NCBI GenBank assembly: GCA_023410905.1
Contig: JAEYPL010000173.1
Coordinates: forward strand, 4,915 to 68,914
Length of the DNA: 64,000 nt
Reading direction: 5' to 3'
Source of the DNA: Pseudomonadota bacterium
Lineage (GTDB): Bacteria > Pseudomonadota > Alphaproteobacteria > Rhizobiales > Hyphomicrobiaceae
Shown here: positions 18,331 to 26,706 of the stretch, in pieces
How the letters are laid out: the number at the start of each line of letters is the position of its first letter
How positions within the stretch are numbered: position 1 is the first letter of the stretch
Notes under the pieces: model-generated
Databases searched by the model: none
What the model saw: the letters and a program-made list of their open reading frames with translations, nothing else
Told to the model about the DNA's origin: nothing
Made by a program: the position numbers and the translations under genes

Positions 18331-19161
18331 CTACCAGCGATACTCGAAGGGCGTGAGCAGCACGGAGCCAGCAGCGTCGCGCGCGTTCGGCTGACGCGCG
18401 TAGGCGACCTCGGCGAGCACGCCGCGAACCGCCGATCCCGCGTCCTTACGGAAGGCGACGCCGCGGTTCTCGAACTGCAGTTTGCCGTCGAGCCAGACCC
18501 TCAGGATGCCGTCGCTCCGGCCAGGCGTGTTGACGACGACCTCCTGGTCGACCATCACCCAGCGGCCACGCGGCAGCTCGGGCGCACTACGCTCGTTCCT
18601 GAGCCGTGCCGGGGCTTCGGGCGCGTGAGCGACAATGTCGAGCTGGCCTTTATCGTCCCAGGCAAGGCGTGCGGAGAAGGCCTCGGGCGCCTTGCGGTCG
18701 CCGCCGGACGGGCCACCCAGCAGCCCGGGTAGACGTCCGCCCGCGGCGAAGTCGAACTCGCGGTCGAGCTTGAAGGCGTAGGAAACGCACGCAGCTGCAA
18801 CCGGTCCGGCGGACTGTGGGCCCCACTCGAATCCGGCACCAGGCGACTGTGTCGACGTCCGGCCGCCCGCGAGATCGACGGCGAGCGCGCTGCCGGGGCC
18901 ATGTTCGACCTTGACGACGCTGACGCGCTCCATGAGGCCCCAGTCGGTCGCGCCGAGGCGAGCCTGCAGGTCCGATGCGGTCAAGAGCTGGCCATCGTCG
19001 CGTTGGAGCGACCACTGGACGGCATGGTCGTAGCGCACGCGGCATGTTTCAGCGTCAGTGCCGATGATCGAGCGGCCCATGGTGACGATAGAGGCCACGG
19101 CGATCACAGCCACCGCACCATTGAGCAGGATTGCCGTTTTGCTCGGCATGCGCATTGTCAT
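18331..19161 (-). CDS. Membrane-anchored polysaccharide lyase-like protein (PL14-type fold)
   Basis: The protein of about 276 residues begins with a hydrophobic N-terminal segment (ILLNGAVAVIAVASIVTMG), so it is exported or anchored. The middle shows FDFAAGGRLPGLLGGPSGG followed by AFSARLAWDDKGQLDI, resembling the KLPGLxGG and SARLMW signatures of family 14 polysaccharide lyases (alginate lyase-like jelly roll). Activity is not proven. I chose the ATG at 19161, which has GGAG just upstream; ATGs at 19155 and 19149 are alternatives, and the frame extends to 19263 without a better start. It converges on the ABM gene. Confidence 0.6.
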   Translation of the reverse strand: MTMRMPSKTAILLNGAVAVIAVASIVTMGRSIIGTDAETCRVRYDHAVQWSLQRDDGQLLTASDLQARLGATDWGLMERVSVVKVEHGPGSALAVDLAGGRTSTQSPGAGFEWGPQSAGPVAAACVSYAFKLDREFDFAAGGRLPGLLGGPSGGDRKAPEAFSARLAWDDKGQLDIVAHAPEAPARLRNERSAPELPRGRWVMVDQEVVVNTPGRSDGILRVWLDGKLQFENRGVAFRKDAGSAVRGVLAEVAYARQPNARDAAGSVLLTPFEYRW

Positions 19162-19520
19162 ATTCTCCAGTGCCAGCCTCGCGACGCCCGTCATGCGCCG
19201 CTTGCGGCGCGGCATGGCGGATCGGCAGGAGGCTGCCCCCGACTGATGCCCTGAACGTCCCACAAACGTGTCAAGAAACAGGCCCTGTGCTTCGGGCGCC
19301 TTTTATGCAAAAGCAGGCAGGCCTGCTGACGGTCCGCTAACCATCATGATGGTGGTGACATGCGCTCGGTGCATCGCTGCCTCGGCATCGTTGGGTAGGC
19401 ATTGACCTTATATTTACCGAGTGGGTCGGTTTTCCGCTGGTGGGGCGAGCGTGTATTCTCGCCCGAACGAAGGCGGGCCGGGTGAGTTGGGCTCGCGAGA
19501 CGCAGGAGTGGGCGCGCGGA
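19162..19520. other. Intergenic region upstream of thiS with a 14-bp palindrome
   Basis: This gap of about 359 bases lies between the divergent lyase-like gene and the thiSGE operon. It holds a perfect palindrome ACCATCATGATGGT at 19340-19353 and an A/T-rich patch TTATATTTA at 19408-19416. I looked for a thiamine pyrophosphate riboswitch (CTGAGA and the downstream CTGAtCTGG-like helices) and did not see one. The frame that runs into thiS from 19440 adds residues unlike ThiS. Confidence 0.45.
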
Positions 19521-19730
19521 ATGAATGCGGTTCTGGAGGTGGTCGTAAACGGCGAGCCGGCGCGGACGCGGGCCAGGACACTGGCCGAGCTGCTGACCGA
19601 GCTCGGCTATGGCGATGCCAAGGTCGCGACCGCGCGCAATGGCGATTTCGTGCCTCATCGCAAGCGGGATACGGTTGAGCTTACCGGCGGCGATACAATT
19701 GAAATCGTCTCACCGAGACAGGGCGGGTAA
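19521..19730 (+). CDS. thiS: Sulfur carrier protein ThiS
   Basis: The 69-residue ubiquitin-like protein carries sulfur as a C-terminal thiocarboxylate for assembly of the thiamine thiazole ring. It ends in the required Gly-Gly (IVSPRQGG) and has the typical core VVVNGEPARTRARTLAELL. The ATG at 19521 gives a family-sized protein. Its stop overlaps the thiG start (TAATG) by one base, so the two are translationally coupled. Confidence 0.9.
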   Translation: MNAVLEVVVNGEPARTRARTLAELLTELGYGDAKVATARNGDFVPHRKRDTVELTGGDTIEIVSPRQGG

Positions 19731-20581
19731 TGACGGACACGATGACCAATTCGAAGCCCAGCACCAAGCAGGATGCCGCGCAGACGGCTGGCGGCCGCGA
19801 TGTCCTCGAGGTCTACGGGACCCGGCTCGACTCGCGCCTGTTTCTCGGCACGGCGCAGTATCCCTCGCCGCAGGTTCTGGAACGCGCCGTCAAGGTTGCC
19901 GGCGTCGATGTTGTGACGGTCTCAGTGCGGCGCGAGGGCGCGCGCGACAAGGGTGGACAGCGCTTCTGGGAGATGATCGCGGGTCTCGGCGTGCGCGTGC
20001 TGCCGAACACCGCCGGCTGCCGCACCGCGCGTGAGGCGATCACGACGGCCGAGATGGCGCGTGAGCTGTTCCATACGGACTGGGTGAAGGTCGAAGTCAT
20101 CGCCAACGACGATACCCTGCAGCCGGATCTCTTCGGTCTCGTGGAAGCGACGACGACGCTCGTCCACGAAGGCTTCAAGGTCTTTCCCTACACGACCGAG
20201 GATCTGGGTGCCGCCGAGCGCCTGCTCGCTGCGGGCTGCGAGCTGCTCATGCCTTGGGGCGCGCCGATCGGCACAGGTCGCGGTCTCGCCAATCCTTATG
20301 CGCTGCGCACGCTGCGCAATTATTTTCCGGGCGTGCCGCTGGTTGTCGATGCCGGTATCGGTGCGCCGAGCCACGCGGCGCAGGCCATGGAAATGGGCTT
20401 CGACGCGGTGCTGCTCAATACGGCGGTGGCCAAGGCAGGCAATCCGGTGGCCATGGCTGAAGCCTTTGGCGCTGCGGTGCGCGCGGGGCGTACGGCGTTC
20501 GTCGCAGGCATGATGGAGGTGCGCGATATGGCGGCGCCCTCGACACCGGTGGCGGGTACGCCGTTCTTCGATCTCAAGTGA
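19730..20581 (+). CDS. thiG: Thiazole synthase ThiG
   Basis: The 283-residue TIM-barrel enzyme joins 1-deoxy-D-xylulose 5-phosphate, dehydroglycine and ThiS-bound sulfur into the thiamine thiazole phosphate. The Schiff-base lysine is K120 in DWVKVEVIAND, and PWGAPIGTGRGLANP and VVDAGIGAPSHAAQAMEMG are the phosphate-binding signatures. An N-terminal extension of about 24 polar residues precedes the conserved LEVYGTRLDSRLFLG. It overlaps thiS by one base and thiE by four. Confidence 0.96.
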   Translation: MTDTMTNSKPSTKQDAAQTAGGRDVLEVYGTRLDSRLFLGTAQYPSPQVLERAVKVAGVDVVTVSVRREGARDKGGQRFWEMIAGLGVRVLPNTAGCRTAREAITTAEMARELFHTDWVKVEVIANDDTLQPDLFGLVEATTTLVHEGFKVFPYTTEDLGAAERLLAAGCELLMPWGAPIGTGRGLANPYALRTLRNYFPGVPLVVDAGIGAPSHAAQAMEMGFDAVLLNTAVAKAGNPVAMAEAFGAAVRAGRTAFVAGMMEVRDMAAPSTPVAGTPFFDLK

Positions 20582-21216
20582 GTGAGCGGCAAATGCCTGC
20601 AGATGCAGTTCTGGATGTCTTCTACCCGATCGTTCCGGACACGGCTTGGGCGCGCCGACTGGTGCCGCTCGGCGTCAAGACCCTGCAGCTTCGCTACAAG
20701 GGCACGGATCCGCGTGAGATCCGGCGCGAGATTGCCGAGAGCCTCGAGCTTTGCATTGCCCACGGTTGCCAACTCATTGTGAACGACCATTGGCAGGCGG
20801 CGATCGATGTCGGCGCCGATTTCATTCATCTCGGGCAGGAAGACCTCGCGGACGCTGACGTCGCGACGATCAAGGCGGCTGGCGCCAAGCTCGGCATCTC
20901 GACGCACGACAAGGCGGAACTCGCAATCGCCTTGGCTGCGGAGCCCGACTACGTCGCCCTCGGGCCCATCTGGGAGACCAAGCTCAAGGTCATGAAATGG
21001 GAGCCGCAGGGGCTCGACAAGGTCCGCGCCTGGAAGCAGAAAATCGGCAGCCTGCCGCTCTGCGCCATCGGCGGCATTACACCCGAACGCGCGCCGGATG
21101 TTCTGGCAGCAGGGGCGGACAGCGTTGCGGTCATTACGGATTTCTTTACCCACTCCGATCCAGAAAGCCGTGTCTCTCAATGGCTTAAGTGGGCTGAGAC
21201 CCGGCGCCGCGGTTGA
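20578..21216 (+). CDS. thiE: Thiamine phosphate synthase
   Basis: The 212-residue TIM-barrel enzyme couples the thiazole phosphate to the HMP pyrimidine pyrophosphate to give thiamine phosphate. LQLRYKGTD, LIVNDHW, FIHLGQEDL and the C-terminal AIGGITPERAPDVLAAGADSV are the family motifs. The start is a GTG overlapping the thiG stop (GTGA); an ATG at 20593 is the alternative. It is the last gene of thiSGE. The usual alphaproteobacterial partners thiC and thiO are not next to it. Confidence 0.93.
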   Translation: MSERQMPADAVLDVFYPIVPDTAWARRLVPLGVKTLQLRYKGTDPREIRREIAESLELCIAHGCQLIVNDHWQAAIDVGADFIHLGQEDLADADVATIKAAGAKLGISTHDKAELAIALAAEPDYVALGPIWETKLKVMKWEPQGLDKVRAWKQKIGSLPLCAIGGITPERAPDVLAAGADSVAVITDFFTHSDPESRVSQWLKWAETRRRG

Positions 21217-21258
21217 GCCCTCGAACGACTTTCCTCTAACGCCGTTATCTCCTGAGAG

Positions 21259-21296
21259 GCGCTTTGAAGCGCATATGGCTTGTTTGTGACAAGCCA
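21259..21296. promoter_or_regulatory. Two tandem inverted repeats between thiE and the CHAD gene
   Basis: GCGCTT-TG-AAGCGC (21259-21272) is followed three bases later by TGGCTTG-tttgtga-CAAGCCA (21276-21296). The second has a perfect 7-bp stem and a 7-base loop. They end 37 bases before the CHAD start codon. Neither is followed by a run of T, so a simple intrinsic terminator is unlikely. They could be operators or leader hairpins. Confidence 0.4.
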
Positions 21297-21333
21297 AGCG
21301 CCGAAATTAAGTGGCGTCTCAGCAAGGGCCTCC

Positions 21334-22290
21334 ATGGCGTATCGATTGAAGTTGAAGGAGCAGCTGGCCAAGGGCGTGCGCCGTATTGCCGGCGAGCAGC
21401 TCGGGAATGCCGCCACGCGTCTCGAAGGCGGTTCCAATCCCGAGACGAGTGTGCACGAGGCCCGCAAGAGCCTGAAGCGCACGCGGGCATTGCTCCGTCT
21501 GGTCCGTCCAGGTCTCGGCGACACGAACTTTCGCAAGGCGAACGTACGGCTCAGGGACATTGCCCGTGGCCTGTCGGCGGCGCGTGACCGCGATGTCGTG
21601 CGCGGTCTGCTCCAGGCCCTTTCGAGTGCGAAGCCTGCACTGGCCAAAGCTGCGCATCGCCTTCTGGAGATCGTCGATGCTACGCCGGCCGCGACCAACG
21701 GATCTGGGGCGCCACAGCGAAAGATGGGGGACGCTTTGCGCGAGATCGAGGCCGTCCGGCGCGAGATCGGCGCGATCGCCCTGCATCCCGGGAGCTTCGA
21801 CACGATCGTCGCCGGATTGACGAAGAGCCACCGTGCGGGCCGGAAGGCGCTCGCACGTGCACTCGAAACGCCCGAGAATGATGAAACCCTCCACGATTTG
21901 CGGAAGTCGGCGCAGGCTTATTGGCGTCAGATGATTCTCGTCCAGCACGCGTGGCCGGAAGCCTGTCTCGCGCGAGCGGCAGCAGCAAAGCTCGTCGCCG
22001 ACCTGCTCGGCCAGGATCACGATATAGCACTTCTGGATGGCGTGCTGGCTGGCCCGGAGGGCCAAACTCTCTCGGCAGCGGATCGCCGGGCGCTCTTGCG
22101 GCACTGCAAGGCGCGCCATGACGAGCTCAGGGCTGAGGCCCTGCCCAAGGCGCAACTCCTCTTTGTCGAGAAGTCCGATCAGCTCGGCGCCCGTATTCGG
22201 GCCTTGTGGGAGGCGGCGCAGCGGGCCGATCGCACCCGTGCGCGCGTGGCGGATAAGAGCGAGGCCACCGCCCTCCGTCGTCCGTCCTGA
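21334..22290 (+). CDS. CHAD domain-containing protein
   Basis: The 318-residue all-helical protein has two copies of the CHAD signature: VHEARKSLKRTRALLRL near residue 45 and LHDLRKSAQAYWRQMIL near 190. CHAD domains bind inorganic polyphosphate through conserved basic residues, and several localise to polyphosphate granules. No CYTH domain is fused to it. I chose the ATG at 21334, which has AAGGG seven bases upstream, rather than the in-frame start at 21280 inside a hairpin. The window also encodes a PPK2, so a polyphosphate link is plausible but not shown. Confidence 0.85.
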   Translation: MAYRLKLKEQLAKGVRRIAGEQLGNAATRLEGGSNPETSVHEARKSLKRTRALLRLVRPGLGDTNFRKANVRLRDIARGLSAARDRDVVRGLLQALSSAKPALAKAAHRLLEIVDATPAATNGSGAPQRKMGDALREIEAVRREIGAIALHPGSFDTIVAGLTKSHRAGRKALARALETPENDETLHDLRKSAQAYWRQMILVQHAWPEACLARAAAAKLVADLLGQDHDIALLDGVLAGPEGQTLSAADRRALLRHCKARHDELRAEALPKAQLLFVEKSDQLGARIRALWEAAQRADRTRARVADKSEATALRRPS

Positions 22291-22379
22291 ACGTCGCCAG
22301 CATGGCCGATTTGTGCTTTTGGCACGCATGACCGGCATGAGCGCGCGCCGAGAGACAGCCGAGCGGGAATCCACTATAC

Positions 22380-22399
22380 CGGCCCTCGATTGAGGGCCG
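22380..22399. promoter_or_regulatory. Perfect 8-bp hairpin upstream of the MFS gene
   Basis: CGGCCCTC-gatt-GAGGGCCG forms a perfect 8-bp stem with a 4-base loop. It sits between the CHAD stop and the GTG start of the MFS gene, 36 bases before the latter. No T-tract follows, so it may be a Rho-assisted terminator for the upstream gene or a leader structure for the transporter. Confidence 0.45.
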
Positions 22400-22435
22400 A
22401 CGTACCAGCCTGCGCTCTCGGGGGCACCCCAGTTC

Positions 22436-23656
22436 GTGACATCCGAAGCCACTCAAACTGCTCCGGTCGGGCGGCGTCGCACTCTGATTGCGATCGCCGG
22501 GCTCGGCACGACGCAGATCATCGGCTGGGGGACGACGTTCTCGAGCCTCACCATCTTCGGCACCACCATCGGCGGCGATCTCGGGCTGTCGCGCGAGACG
22601 GTCTTCGGCGGCATCACGATGATGCTGCTGGCGAGTGCGCTTGTCGCGACGCGCGTCGGGCGCTACGCGGACCGGCATGGTGCGCGTCCGGTGATGATGG
22701 CCGGCTCGCTGCTTGTTGCACTGTCCTTGGTCGCGCTGGCCTTCAATCAGGGCGTCGTAACGTATTTGCTTGCCTGGACGCTCGTCGGTATCGCCATGCC
22801 GATGATGCTGGCGAACACGGCGCTCGTCGGGCTCGTGCAGATCGTCGGCAGCAATGCGCGGCAGGCCATTACAGGCCTCATGCTGCTCAGTGGGTTGACC
22901 GGTACGGTCTTTCTGCCGCTGAACGCGCTGCTCATTGCCGAGATCGGCTGGCGCAATGCATATCTATGCTTCGCGCTCCTCCATCTGCTCGTATGCCTTC
23001 CGATCCACGCGCTGATACTGCGGCGCGAGCCCCCTGAGCACACGAGCACGCAGCGGACATCGACCGACCGCACGATGGATGGCCTGCTGCCCCCCGAAAA
23101 GCGGTTCAAGGCCTTCGTCATGCTGACGATCTGGTCCTGCACTGAAGGGCTCATCGTCTGGGGCCTCTACATGCAGATCATCGACGTGTTCAAGGGCATG
23201 GGCCTTAGTGCCGTCGCCGCCGTCGCCGTATGGGCGGCGGTCGGGCCGGCGCAGGCGTCGGCGCGCCTCGGTGAGCTTATGTTCGGCGGGCGCTACTCGA
23301 TCCTGACGACAGCGCTGCTTTCGGCTGGCCTGAGCTGCGGCAGCTTCTTTCTCATTTTGCCGTTCAGCAGTTCGATCATGACGGCTGCGGCCTTCTCGAT
23401 CTGCCTCGGGCTCGGGCACGGCTTCTATGCGATTGCGCGCAATACGCTGCCGCTGACGCTCTTCGGGGTGCGCGAGTACGGCACATACCTCGGGCGCATG
23501 ATGCTGCCGCAGAGCATCGTGAACGCGGTCGCTCCGATCCTTTTCGCGACGATGATCTCGCGCTTCGATCCGGCGAGCGCTTTATGGCTTGCGGCCGCTG
23601 CGGCATTTGCGGGCTTCATGGCAGTCCTCATGCTCGTCCGCATTTGCCGCTCGTAG
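22436..23656 (+). CDS. Major facilitator superfamily transporter
   Basis: The 406-residue inner-membrane protein has about 12 hydrophobic segments and the MFS loop 2-3 motif as GRYADRHGARPVMMAGS near residue 80. The N-terminal TQIIGWGTTFSSLTIFG resembles the monocarboxylate/oxalate-type branch, but the substrate cannot be assigned. The start is a GTG at 22436, the first plausible start in the open frame; no strong ribosome-binding site is visible. Confidence 0.82.
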   Translation: MTSEATQTAPVGRRRTLIAIAGLGTTQIIGWGTTFSSLTIFGTTIGGDLGLSRETVFGGITMMLLASALVATRVGRYADRHGARPVMMAGSLLVALSLVALAFNQGVVTYLLAWTLVGIAMPMMLANTALVGLVQIVGSNARQAITGLMLLSGLTGTVFLPLNALLIAEIGWRNAYLCFALLHLLVCLPIHALILRREPPEHTSTQRTSTDRTMDGLLPPEKRFKAFVMLTIWSCTEGLIVWGLYMQIIDVFKGMGLSAVAAVAVWAAVGPAQASARLGELMFGGRYSILTTALLSAGLSCGSFFLILPFSSSIMTAAAFSICLGLGHGFYAIARNTLPLTLFGVREYGTYLGRMMLPQSIVNAVAPILFATMISRFDPASALWLAAAAAFAGFMAVLMLVRICRS

Positions 23657-23755
23657 CGCCCCCTTAGGCAAGCAGAACGACGGCACTTGATTTGTGCTGC
23701 AACCCACGGCCTCAATGACAGCGTGCGCCTTCCACGGATCTGACGAGGAATGTCC

Positions 23756-24532
23756 ATGGCAAATCAGGACAAGAGTGGCAGACCGGCCGCCATCGTTACG
23801 GGTGCCGGTTCCGGCATCGGGCAGGCGACGACCACGCTCCTGCTCGAGCGCGGATGGAGCGTCGCTGCAGTCGATCTTCAGGTCGCCGCGCTGACTGAGC
23901 TGGAAGGCAGACATCCCGCCGAGCGGCTACTCGTGCGCGCCTGCGATGTGACGGATGAGGCTCAGGTGGCAGCCGTCATCGATGAGGCCGTCGCGAAATT
24001 CGGCCGCATCGTCGGCGCCGTCAACTCGGCCGGCATGGCGGCCGACAAGCATGTCTTCGATACGTCTCCCGAGCTCTTCCGCAAGATCCTGGACGTCAAC
24101 GTGGTCGGCACGTTCCTGATCGGGCGCGAGGCCGCGCGCCACATGGCGAAGGTAGGCCGCGGTGCCATCGTCAATGTCGCCTCGATCTCGGGTCTCCGGG
24201 GCTCGAAAGGGCGCTCGGCCTACGGTGCGTCGAAGGGCGCCGTCGTCAATCTCACGCAGGTCATGGCGAATGATCTCGCGCCCCACGGCATCCGCGTGAA
24301 TGCCGTCGCGCCCGGCCCCGTCGAGACGCCGATGGTCAAGGCGCTGCACACGGCTGCTGACCGCGAGCTATATGGACGCTATATCCCCATGCGGCGCTAC
24401 GCCGAGCCGCGCGAGATCGCGAGCGTGATCCACTTTCTGCTCGACGAGAGCCAGTCGAGTTTCGTGACGGGCGAAATCGTTGCGGTCGATGGCGGCTATC
24501 GAGGTGCCGGGATCATCGTCGATCCGGCCTGA
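23756..24532 (+). CDS. Short-chain dehydrogenase/reductase (SDR) family oxidoreductase
   Basis: The 258-residue classical SDR oxidises or reduces an unknown alcohol/ketone with NAD(P). The cofactor motif TGAGSGIG lies near residue 15, and NSAG and the catalytic S143-Y156-K160 set (YGASK) are all present. The C-terminus ends in the usual VAVDGGYRGAG. Of two in-frame ATGs, the one at 23756 has GAGGA at a proper distance, whereas the one at 23750 abuts it. The gene is 13 bases before truA. An aspartate after beta-2 (VDLQ) suggests NAD preference. Confidence 0.85.
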   Translation: MANQDKSGRPAAIVTGAGSGIGQATTTLLLERGWSVAAVDLQVAALTELEGRHPAERLLVRACDVTDEAQVAAVIDEAVAKFGRIVGAVNSAGMAADKHVFDTSPELFRKILDVNVVGTFLIGREAARHMAKVGRGAIVNVASISGLRGSKGRSAYGASKGAVVNLTQVMANDLAPHGIRVNAVAPGPVETPMVKALHTAADRELYGRYIPMRRYAEPREIASVIHFLLDESQSSFVTGEIVAVDGGYRGAGIIVDPA

Positions 24533-24545
24533 TGTTTGAGGACGA

Positions 24546-25316
24546 ATGCCCCGCTACCGCATCACAATCGAATACGACGGCACGCCCTTTCTTGGCTGGC
24601 AGATCCAGGCCGATGGCGCGTCCGTGCAAGGCTGTCTGGCGGACGCCGTCCACAAGCTCGGCGGTGAGCGCGTCGAGGTGCGCGGCGCCGGACGCACGGA
24701 TGCGGGCGTGCACGCGACAGGCCAGGTTGCGCATTTCGATCTCGTGAAGGAATGGCCCGCGGATACGGTGCGCGATGCGGTGAATTTCCACCTGAAGCCC
24801 GCGCCGATCACGATCCTCGATTGCGTGGAAATCGGCCCCGGCTTCGACGCGCGCTTCAGCGCTGTCGGGCGGCACTATCTCTATCGAATTCTTGCGCGTC
24901 GCGCGCCGCCTGCACTCGACAAGGACCGTGTCTGGTGGGTGCCGCGTCCGCTCGATGCTGCGGCGATGGCTGCTGCCGCGCCGGCGCTCCTCGGCAAGCA
25001 CGACTTCACGACCTTCCGTGCGGCTGGCTGTCAGGCGAACTCGCCGCTCAAGACGCTCGATCGCCTTGATGTCACCGCTGTCGGTGAGGAGATCCGCATC
25101 GAGGCTTCGGCGCGCTCGTTCTTGCACCATCAGGTGCGCTCGATCGTCGGCAGCCTCAAGCACGTCGGTGAGGGCAAGTGGCCGGTGAGTGAGATGGCTG
25201 CGGCCCTCGAAGCGAAGGACCGCAGCCGTTGTGGCGCACTGGCGCCGTCTGCCGGGCTTTATCTCGCGCGTGTCGACTATCCGCCGGGCCCCTTCCCTCC
25301 GCGCGAGCGGAGTTGA
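24546..25316 (+). CDS. truA: tRNA pseudouridine synthase A
   Basis: The 256-residue enzyme makes pseudouridine at positions 38-40 of the tRNA anticodon stem. It begins MPRYRITIEYDGTPFLGWQ and has the catalytic aspartate D52 in GRTDAGVHATGQ. The later motifs FLHHQVRSIVGSL and AGLYLARVDYP complete the fold. It is 13 bases from the SDR gene and converges on the lyase gene with a 4-base gap. Confidence 0.96.
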   Translation: MPRYRITIEYDGTPFLGWQIQADGASVQGCLADAVHKLGGERVEVRGAGRTDAGVHATGQVAHFDLVKEWPADTVRDAVNFHLKPAPITILDCVEIGPGFDARFSAVGRHYLYRILARRAPPALDKDRVWWVPRPLDAAAMAAAAPALLGKHDFTTFRAAGCQANSPLKTLDRLDVTAVGEEIRIEASARSFLHHQVRSIVGSLKHVGEGKWPVSEMAAALEAKDRSRCGALAPSAGLYLARVDYPPGPFPPRERS

Positions 25317-25320
25317 GCCG

Positions 25321-26658
25321 CTACCCTTTCAGCATCCGATCGACCATCTCGCGCGCCGTGCCGAGATAGTGCGCGGGATCGACGACGCGGGCGAGCGCGG
25401 CCTTGTCCAGATGCTGGGTCACGTCCGCGCGTTTCTCCAGGGCTGCGAGCAGCGTCGTGCCGTGGCTTAGCGCCTCACGGCAGCAGTCATAAACGATGTC
25501 GTGCGCAGCACCGCGACCGGTGTATGGCGCCAGCGCCATCATGGCCGCCTCGGCAACGATGAGGCCGCCCGTGATGTCGAGATTGCGTCGCATGCGATCG
25601 CCATCGACGATCAGGCCTTCGAGCATGAAGCGCGCCTGATACAGTGCGCCCGCCGTCGAGATGAAGGCGCGCGGCAGCGCGATCCATTCCAGATGCCACG
25701 GACCCGTCGCGCGCTCATGATCTGCCGCCATGGCGTCGAGCAGCAGGCTCGCGTCGGAGCGTACGGACTTGGCAATGGCGAGGATCATCTCGCAGGAAAT
25801 GGGATTGCGCTTCTGCGGCATGGTGGACGAACCGCCGCGGCCCTTCACGAACGGCTCGAAGGCTTCCGCCACCTCCGTCTGCATCATGAGCATGACGTCG
25901 GTTGCGATCTTGGCGAGGCCACCGGCAAGGATCGCCAGCGCGCTGCCGACTTCCGCGATCGCGTCGCGCGCGGCATGCCAGGTGATATCGGGCTGGGAAA
26001 GCTTGAGCTCCTCCGCGAGCGCCGCCTGCAGCTTCAAGCCATCACTGCCGAGTGAAGCAAGTGTGCCAGCCGCGCCGGAGAACTGCACGACGAGCAGGCG
26101 CTTGCGCAATTCGGCAAGCCGCTGCTTGTCGCGGCGCACGCTGGAGAGCCATACGGCAGCCTTGTAGCCGAACGTCACCGGCAATGCGTGCTGCATGTGC
26201 GTGCGGCCCGCCATCACCGTATCGCGATGCTTTGCGGCGAGCCCTTCGAGCGCACGGGCCACCGCATGAAGCTCATCGTCGACGATGTCGAGTGCGGCGC
26301 GGAGTTGCAGCACGGTCGCGCTGTCCATGATGTCCTGGGTGGTCGCACCCCAGTGCACATAACGCCCCGCTTCGCCGCATTGTTTTGCCATCTGATGGAC
26401 AATACCGATGATGGGATAGCCCACGATATCGGTTTCGGTCTTCAGCTTGGCGAGATCGAGCTTGCTCGCGTCGGATTTCTCCGCGATGTCTTTCGCAGCA
26501 TCTGCCGGAATGAGGCCGACGCGCGCCTCGGCCTGCGCGAGCGCCACTTCGACCTCGACATAGCGGGCAACCAGCGCCTCGTCGCTCCACACGGCGCGCA
26601 TGCCGGGCGTGCCGAAGAAGTCGCGATAGATGGCGGAATCAAAAACAGTCGAGGGCAT
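25321..26658 (-). CDS. Fumarase/aspartase-superfamily lyase (adenylosuccinate lyase/PcaB-like)
   Basis: The 445-residue protein belongs to the homotetrameric fumarase/aspartase superfamily. It has AGRTHMQHALPVTFG near residue 155 and the signature loop GRGGSSTMPQKRNP near 270. The C-terminal part resembles 3-carboxy-cis,cis-muconate cycloisomerase (PcaB) and adenylosuccinate lyase-family proteins more than PurB proper. No other protocatechuate genes are nearby. It is likely co-transcribed with the dehydrogenase gene 48 bases upstream, so both may act in one small catabolic path of unknown substrate. Confidence 0.78.
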   Translation of the reverse strand: MPSTVFDSAIYRDFFGTPGMRAVWSDEALVARYVEVEVALAQAEARVGLIPADAAKDIAEKSDASKLDLAKLKTETDIVGYPIIGIVHQMAKQCGEAGRYVHWGATTQDIMDSATVLQLRAALDIVDDELHAVARALEGLAAKHRDTVMAGRTHMQHALPVTFGYKAAVWLSSVRRDKQRLAELRKRLLVVQFSGAAGTLASLGSDGLKLQAALAEELKLSQPDITWHAARDAIAEVGSALAILAGGLAKIATDVMLMMQTEVAEAFEPFVKGRGGSSTMPQKRNPISCEMILAIAKSVRSDASLLLDAMAADHERATGPWHLEWIALPRAFISTAGALYQARFMLEGLIVDGDRMRRNLDITGGLIVAEAAMMALAPYTGRGAAHDIVYDCCREALSHGTTLLAALEKRADVTQHLDKAALARVVDPAHYLGTAREMVDRMLKG

Positions 26659-26706
26659 GAGCGTGCGTCGTCCTTGTTCGGTTCGTGATGGCGTGATGTC
26701 GGCGGC

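Noticed and set aside
19264..19520. Thiamine pyrophosphate riboswitch upstream of thiS
   Set aside because: I searched for the CTGAGA element and the partner helices and did not find them.
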